DNA from: Kofleriaceae bacterium
GTDB taxonomy: Bacteria; Myxococcota_A; Polyangia; Haliangiales; Haliangiaceae
Assembly (NCBI GenBank): GCA_016763395.1
Contig: JAESTW010000705.1
Span: 1-17,989 of the forward strand
Length of the DNA stretch: 17,989 nucleotides
Direction of reading: 5' to 3'
The notes beneath the pieces were generated by a model. The model saw only the letters and a list, made by a program, of their open reading frames with translations. It was not told the DNA's origin and did not search any database. Of this stretch, positions 15,564 through 17,989 are shown piece after piece; position 1 is the first letter of the stretch, and every line of letters starts with the position of its first letter. Both the position numbers and the translations under genes were made by a program.

Positions 15564-17384
15564 TCACAGCCTGTAGTTGAGAACAGTGCGTACACCGTAA
15601 ACGTTGTCTAGTCCGTTGCCTTCAGAATCATCAAAGACAGATCCTGGCATGAGGAATCCGCCCTCGACACCAATTGTCAACTCAGATCCGGACACGATTT
15701 GCCGATATCGCAGTCCGAGATCGAGTTCTGTTCCAAGATAGCGGCCGGGTTTGGCGTCAAGCGCATTGCGCGCGGTGCCACCAGCCAAGCGAGAGTTGAG
15801 TGGATCTGCATAGTCAGACACAGTGATGGCGAAGAGCGGTCCGCCGTACACTTCTAGGCCTTTCCACGGGCGGTAGTAAGCTCGTGGAAAGAACGAGATT
15901 GTATTGGATACACTCCCGCGAGTCGCAAATCGTTCGATGTCCTCCGAGGGCTCGCCCACCAAATCCAAATCACTTGCGGTCGCGACTGCCCGTGCCGTTT
16001 GTCCGGTGACAACCTGCCGAAAGAGCAGCATGCCCATATCGTAGTTTCGATCCGCCTTAAACGCTGTCTGGGTTTCGTCATCAAAGTTGGAATCGCCAGA
16101 GGCGTACAAGAAGTCAGCAACAGCGCCAACATTCTTTGGGTGATGATACGAAGCGCGTGCGGCGATACCCAGTTGCCGGACATCGTGCGTGGCAAAATCC
16201 ATCGTTGGTGCCCACTCGGTATCACCAAGAATCAGTGCAGCCTCCGCTTCCAGCTCAAGACGGCTCTCACCGAGCATTTGCTGGGTCTTGCCGTGGAAGT
16301 CGATCGCAATTACCTCTGTAGTCTCGCCGGTCACCGCACTCTGGTTTCGGTACGCGACATACGCTCCACCCGATGTGTTTTTTCCTTCTCCAAAAGTGAG
16401 GGCCGCTACGAACTGATGAGCCTCGTCATCTTCTACGAGTGGATCTACGTCACCGCGCAACCTGTCCGACTCGGACAAAAGTACGTCATCACCCAAAACA
16501 CTGTCAGCACCAATGCGAAACGCCATTCCCAGACTCTTGCTAACACCTACAACAGCGAAGGCGCGCAACACTCGATCACCCCCTCGTGGACTGGTAAATC
16601 GTGCTGTTCCGGGCTCCCATACTTGGTCGCCTGCGTTGGCCAAAAGCCCCAAGCCCCAAGATGAAGTCATCGCGCCGCCGCCGAGCCAAAACCTATCTTT
16701 GATACCGATGACGCCGTAGGCCTTGCGCAATTCGGATGTCCGAGATCCGTCTTCTACGAGTCCCGCATCGTCCATTGCCAGCCCTTGATTGGCACGGCCA
16801 GTAAACACATCGTGCTCATATTCTGCTTGGAAGGTAATGGAAGAGAACTTCTTAAGGCTCGAAAAGGTAGCGCCGATTCGAACTAGTGGTTGAGTTGAAG
16901 CGTCCGAACTTGAAACCGTTCCGTAGCGATCGAGGCCAAAGCTCGAAGTTGATTCTACAACTCCGCCCAGTTGCAGTGGCGCAGCAAAGTACATTCCATT
17001 CCAGATTGTGCTGGCCAACGGCTTGTAGCTGGCTGGTGCAGACGGAGCTTCTGCATCATCCAGAGCCGCACTAACCCCAGTGTCACTCGCACTGACCACT
17101 GCTGCTGTAGCCGATTCTTCAGGAACAGTCTCTGCAACATCAACCGGTGCTGTGTCCGCCGATACTGTTGGTACGGTCGGCGGCTCCTCCGCTGGAGCAT
17201 CTGCTGGTACTGCGATTGGCTCAGAGCTTTCTGGCGCCGCAACCGGAGCACTGCCCTCCACGGGCGCCGTAGGTTCCGTTTCTGGTGCTGCGGGAAGCTC
17301 GGGCGCAGCTTCTTGTGCCGAGGCAGTGGATGGATAGCAAAGGCCTATACTGAGGCCAAAGGCGAGTAGACTAAATCTGCGCAT
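15564..17384 (-). CDS. Outer-membrane beta-barrel protein with Pro/Ala/Glu-rich periplasmic linker
   Basis: The product has 606 residues. A signal peptide (1-23, ASA before Gln24) leads to a ~95-residue acidic Ala/Pro/Glu/Val-rich region (24-118), then an all-beta domain from about 125 with alternating polar/hydrophobic strands and loops rich in Asp/Gly. The protein ends GVRTVLNYRL, a barrel-like last strand although the final residue is Leu rather than the usual aromatic. It is not clearly FadL (no FadL signature seen) and could be a general porin. The linker may span the periplasm or touch peptidoglycan. The lipase gene starts at or within a few codons of this stop, so the pair is translationally linked, like VolA-FadL in Vibrio. 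That makes acyl-acid passage across the outer membrane a reasonable inferred role. GGAG lies 11 nt before the ATG, and the preceding gene ends 21 bp upstream. Confidence 0.8.
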   Translation of the reverse strand: MRRFSLLAFGLSIGLCYPSTASAQEAAPELPAAPETEPTAPVEGSAPVAAPESSEPIAVPADAPAEEPPTVPTVSADTAPVDVAETVPEESATAAVVSASDTGVSAALDDAEAPSAPASYKPLASTIWNGMYFAAPLQLGGVVESTSSFGLDRYGTVSSSDASTQPLVRIGATFSSLKKFSSITFQAEYEHDVFTGRANQGLAMDDAGLVEDGSRTSELRKAYGVIGIKDRFWLGGGAMTSSWGLGLLANAGDQVWEPGTARFTSPRGGDRVLRAFAVVGVSKSLGMAFRIGADSVLGDDVLLSESDRLRGDVDPLVEDDEAHQFVAALTFGEGKNTSGGAYVAYRNQSAVTGETTEVIAIDFHGKTQQMLGESRLELEAEAALILGDTEWAPTMDFATHDVRQLGIAARASYHHPKNVGAVADFLYASGDSNFDDETQTAFKADRNYDMGMLLFRQVVTGQTARAVATASDLDLVGEPSEDIERFATRGSVSNTISFFPRAYYRPWKGLEVYGGPLFAITVSDYADPLNSRLAGGTARNALDAKPGRYLGTELDLGLRYRQIVSGSELTIGVEGGFLMPGSVFDDSEGNGLDNVYGVRTVLNYRL

Positions 17385-17405
17385 AGTGATCGATTCTCCA
17401 GGCTC

Positions 17406-17989
17406 TTAGGGTAGGAAGATTGCAAAAGAAATTTCACCGGGGATTACGTCCACGGTTACTTCCCATGTCCGGCCGCCGTACGCCGCCATCACCTTGGCTT
17501 TACCCGGCGTCTGCGCGTTGGCTGTCGCTTTGAGAATAATGGCCGAACCGGAGTCGGAAGTGGTGACCGCGTCGCCGTCCAAGAAAGGTGCGTTTGGGGT
17601 CAAGTAGAACTGATCACCGGACGCTAGGTCTGTCGATATCGTGGCACCGACAATTTCGTCTTCGTTGCAATCAATAATAATTGCCATCACGATGGCGTCG
17701 GTTTCCTCGATCGTGACATCAGCCAAGGTTCCGGCGAGTTCTCGCGCATCTGGAGTCAGCACCGGAATGTTCAAATCGAGCAAGCTCTTCGACAGTCCAG
17801 AAGGATAGATATGCGAAGGAATGTACTCTTTTGAAATCGTGCGAATTTCTCCTACCCAGCTAACTCCCCCTGTTGGGATATCCATGGCGTAGTTTCCGTT
17901 GGGATCACTCACGGTCGTCAGCAGGGGCTTCTGTGCACCAGCTGGATAAATCTCTAAGGTGACACCTGAGGCGGCGGACGAGCCGATCA
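17406..17989 (-). CDS. C-terminal part of a secreted protein with carboxypeptidase-regulatory-like (Ig-like) repeats
   Basis: The frame is open past the window end, so at least ~193 C-terminal residues are present and the start is missing. The visible part opens with SGVTLEIYPAGAQKPLLTTV, then SDPNGNYAMDIPTGG. This is the pattern of a carboxypeptidase regulatory-like beta-sandwich (variable strand, D-x-N-G-x-Y, PTG turn). A second segment with IIIDCNEDEIVGATISTD follows, then a final all-beta domain ending GEISFAIFLP. It is likely extracellular or periplasmic and structural or ligand-binding. The barrel gene starts 21 bp after its stop, so it is probably in the same operon and may be a surface partner of the lipase. 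No specific family is assigned. Confidence 0.65.
   Translation of the reverse strand, partial: IGSSAASGVTLEIYPAGAQKPLLTTVSDPNGNYAMDIPTGGVSWVGEIRTISKEYIPSHIYPSGLSKSLLDLNIPVLTPDARELAGTLADVTIEETDAIVMAIIIDCNEDEIVGATISTDLASGDQFYLTPNAPFLDGDAVTTSDSGSAIILKATANAQTPGKAKVMAAYGGRTWEVTVDVIPGEISFAIFLP

Noticed and set aside
15999..16664. 221-codon + strand ORF opposite the barrel gene
   Set aside because: It is antisense to a well-supported signal-peptide/beta-barrel gene and its translation is irregular with no domain. It is a shadow of the - strand coding frame.
1..17989. tRNA, rRNA, CRISPR arrays or riboswitches
   Set aside because: No cloverleaf-like segments, regularly spaced repeats or known riboswitch cores were recognised by reading. 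Intergenic space is very limited.

Overview
The window looks like a chromosomal segment of a Gram-negative bacterium with an outer membrane. It encodes lipoproteins, a signal-peptide-bearing beta-barrel protein, periplasmic proteins and a Liv-type ABC importer. Base composition is near 50% GC. The long Pro/Ala linkers, NGDG-type aspartate repeats in a surface protein and a large lipase lipoprotein are features I associate with deltaproteobacterial lineages (Myxococcota/Bradymonadota-like). That placement is an impression, not a measurement.

Layout. (i) 1-321 holds the 3' end of an unrecognised + strand gene. It runs tail to tail into a complete IS200-like/REP-associated (Y1, HUH) transposase at 338-1309 on the - strand. 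The intergenic stretch behind the transposase start (1310-1607) is rich in small structures: a 9-bp-stem hairpin, a tandem 12-mer, a REP-like element with a second copy 9.5 kb away, and a 15-bp perfect palindrome. (ii) 1608-5428 is a compact + strand three-gene cluster. All three products have a signal peptide followed by a very basic, Lys/Arg/Ala/Thr/Pro-rich linker. The middle product is a full-length acetyl-CoA hydrolase/4-hydroxybutyrate CoA-transferase family enzyme that appears to be exported, which is very unusual. The outer two are homologous to each other and share a His...Cys arrangement that suggests a circularly permuted papain-like (NlpC/LRAT-like) fold. (iii) 17989-5460 is one long - strand operon with overlapping or closely spaced genes. 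In transcription order it reads: a partial secreted protein, an outer-membrane beta-barrel, a very large VolA/Lipase_bact_N-type lipase lipoprotein, a Liv-family substrate-binding lipoprotein, LivF, LivG, a long-chain acyl-CoA synthetase, LivH and LivM.

How the genes may work together. The - strand operon reads as a complete route from lipid hydrolysis at the cell surface, through the outer membrane (barrel) and periplasm (binding protein), across the inner membrane (Liv permease), to thioesterification by the acyl-CoA synthetase. This is a candidate fatty-acid or other acyl-acid scavenging system. The Vibrio cholerae VolA-FadL pair is the closest known precedent for its outer half. The convergent + strand cluster, with a secreted CoA-transferase between two putative thiol enzymes, is the most novel-looking element. 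Whether it is functionally tied to the lipid operon is inference from adjacency and shared acyl/CoA chemistry.
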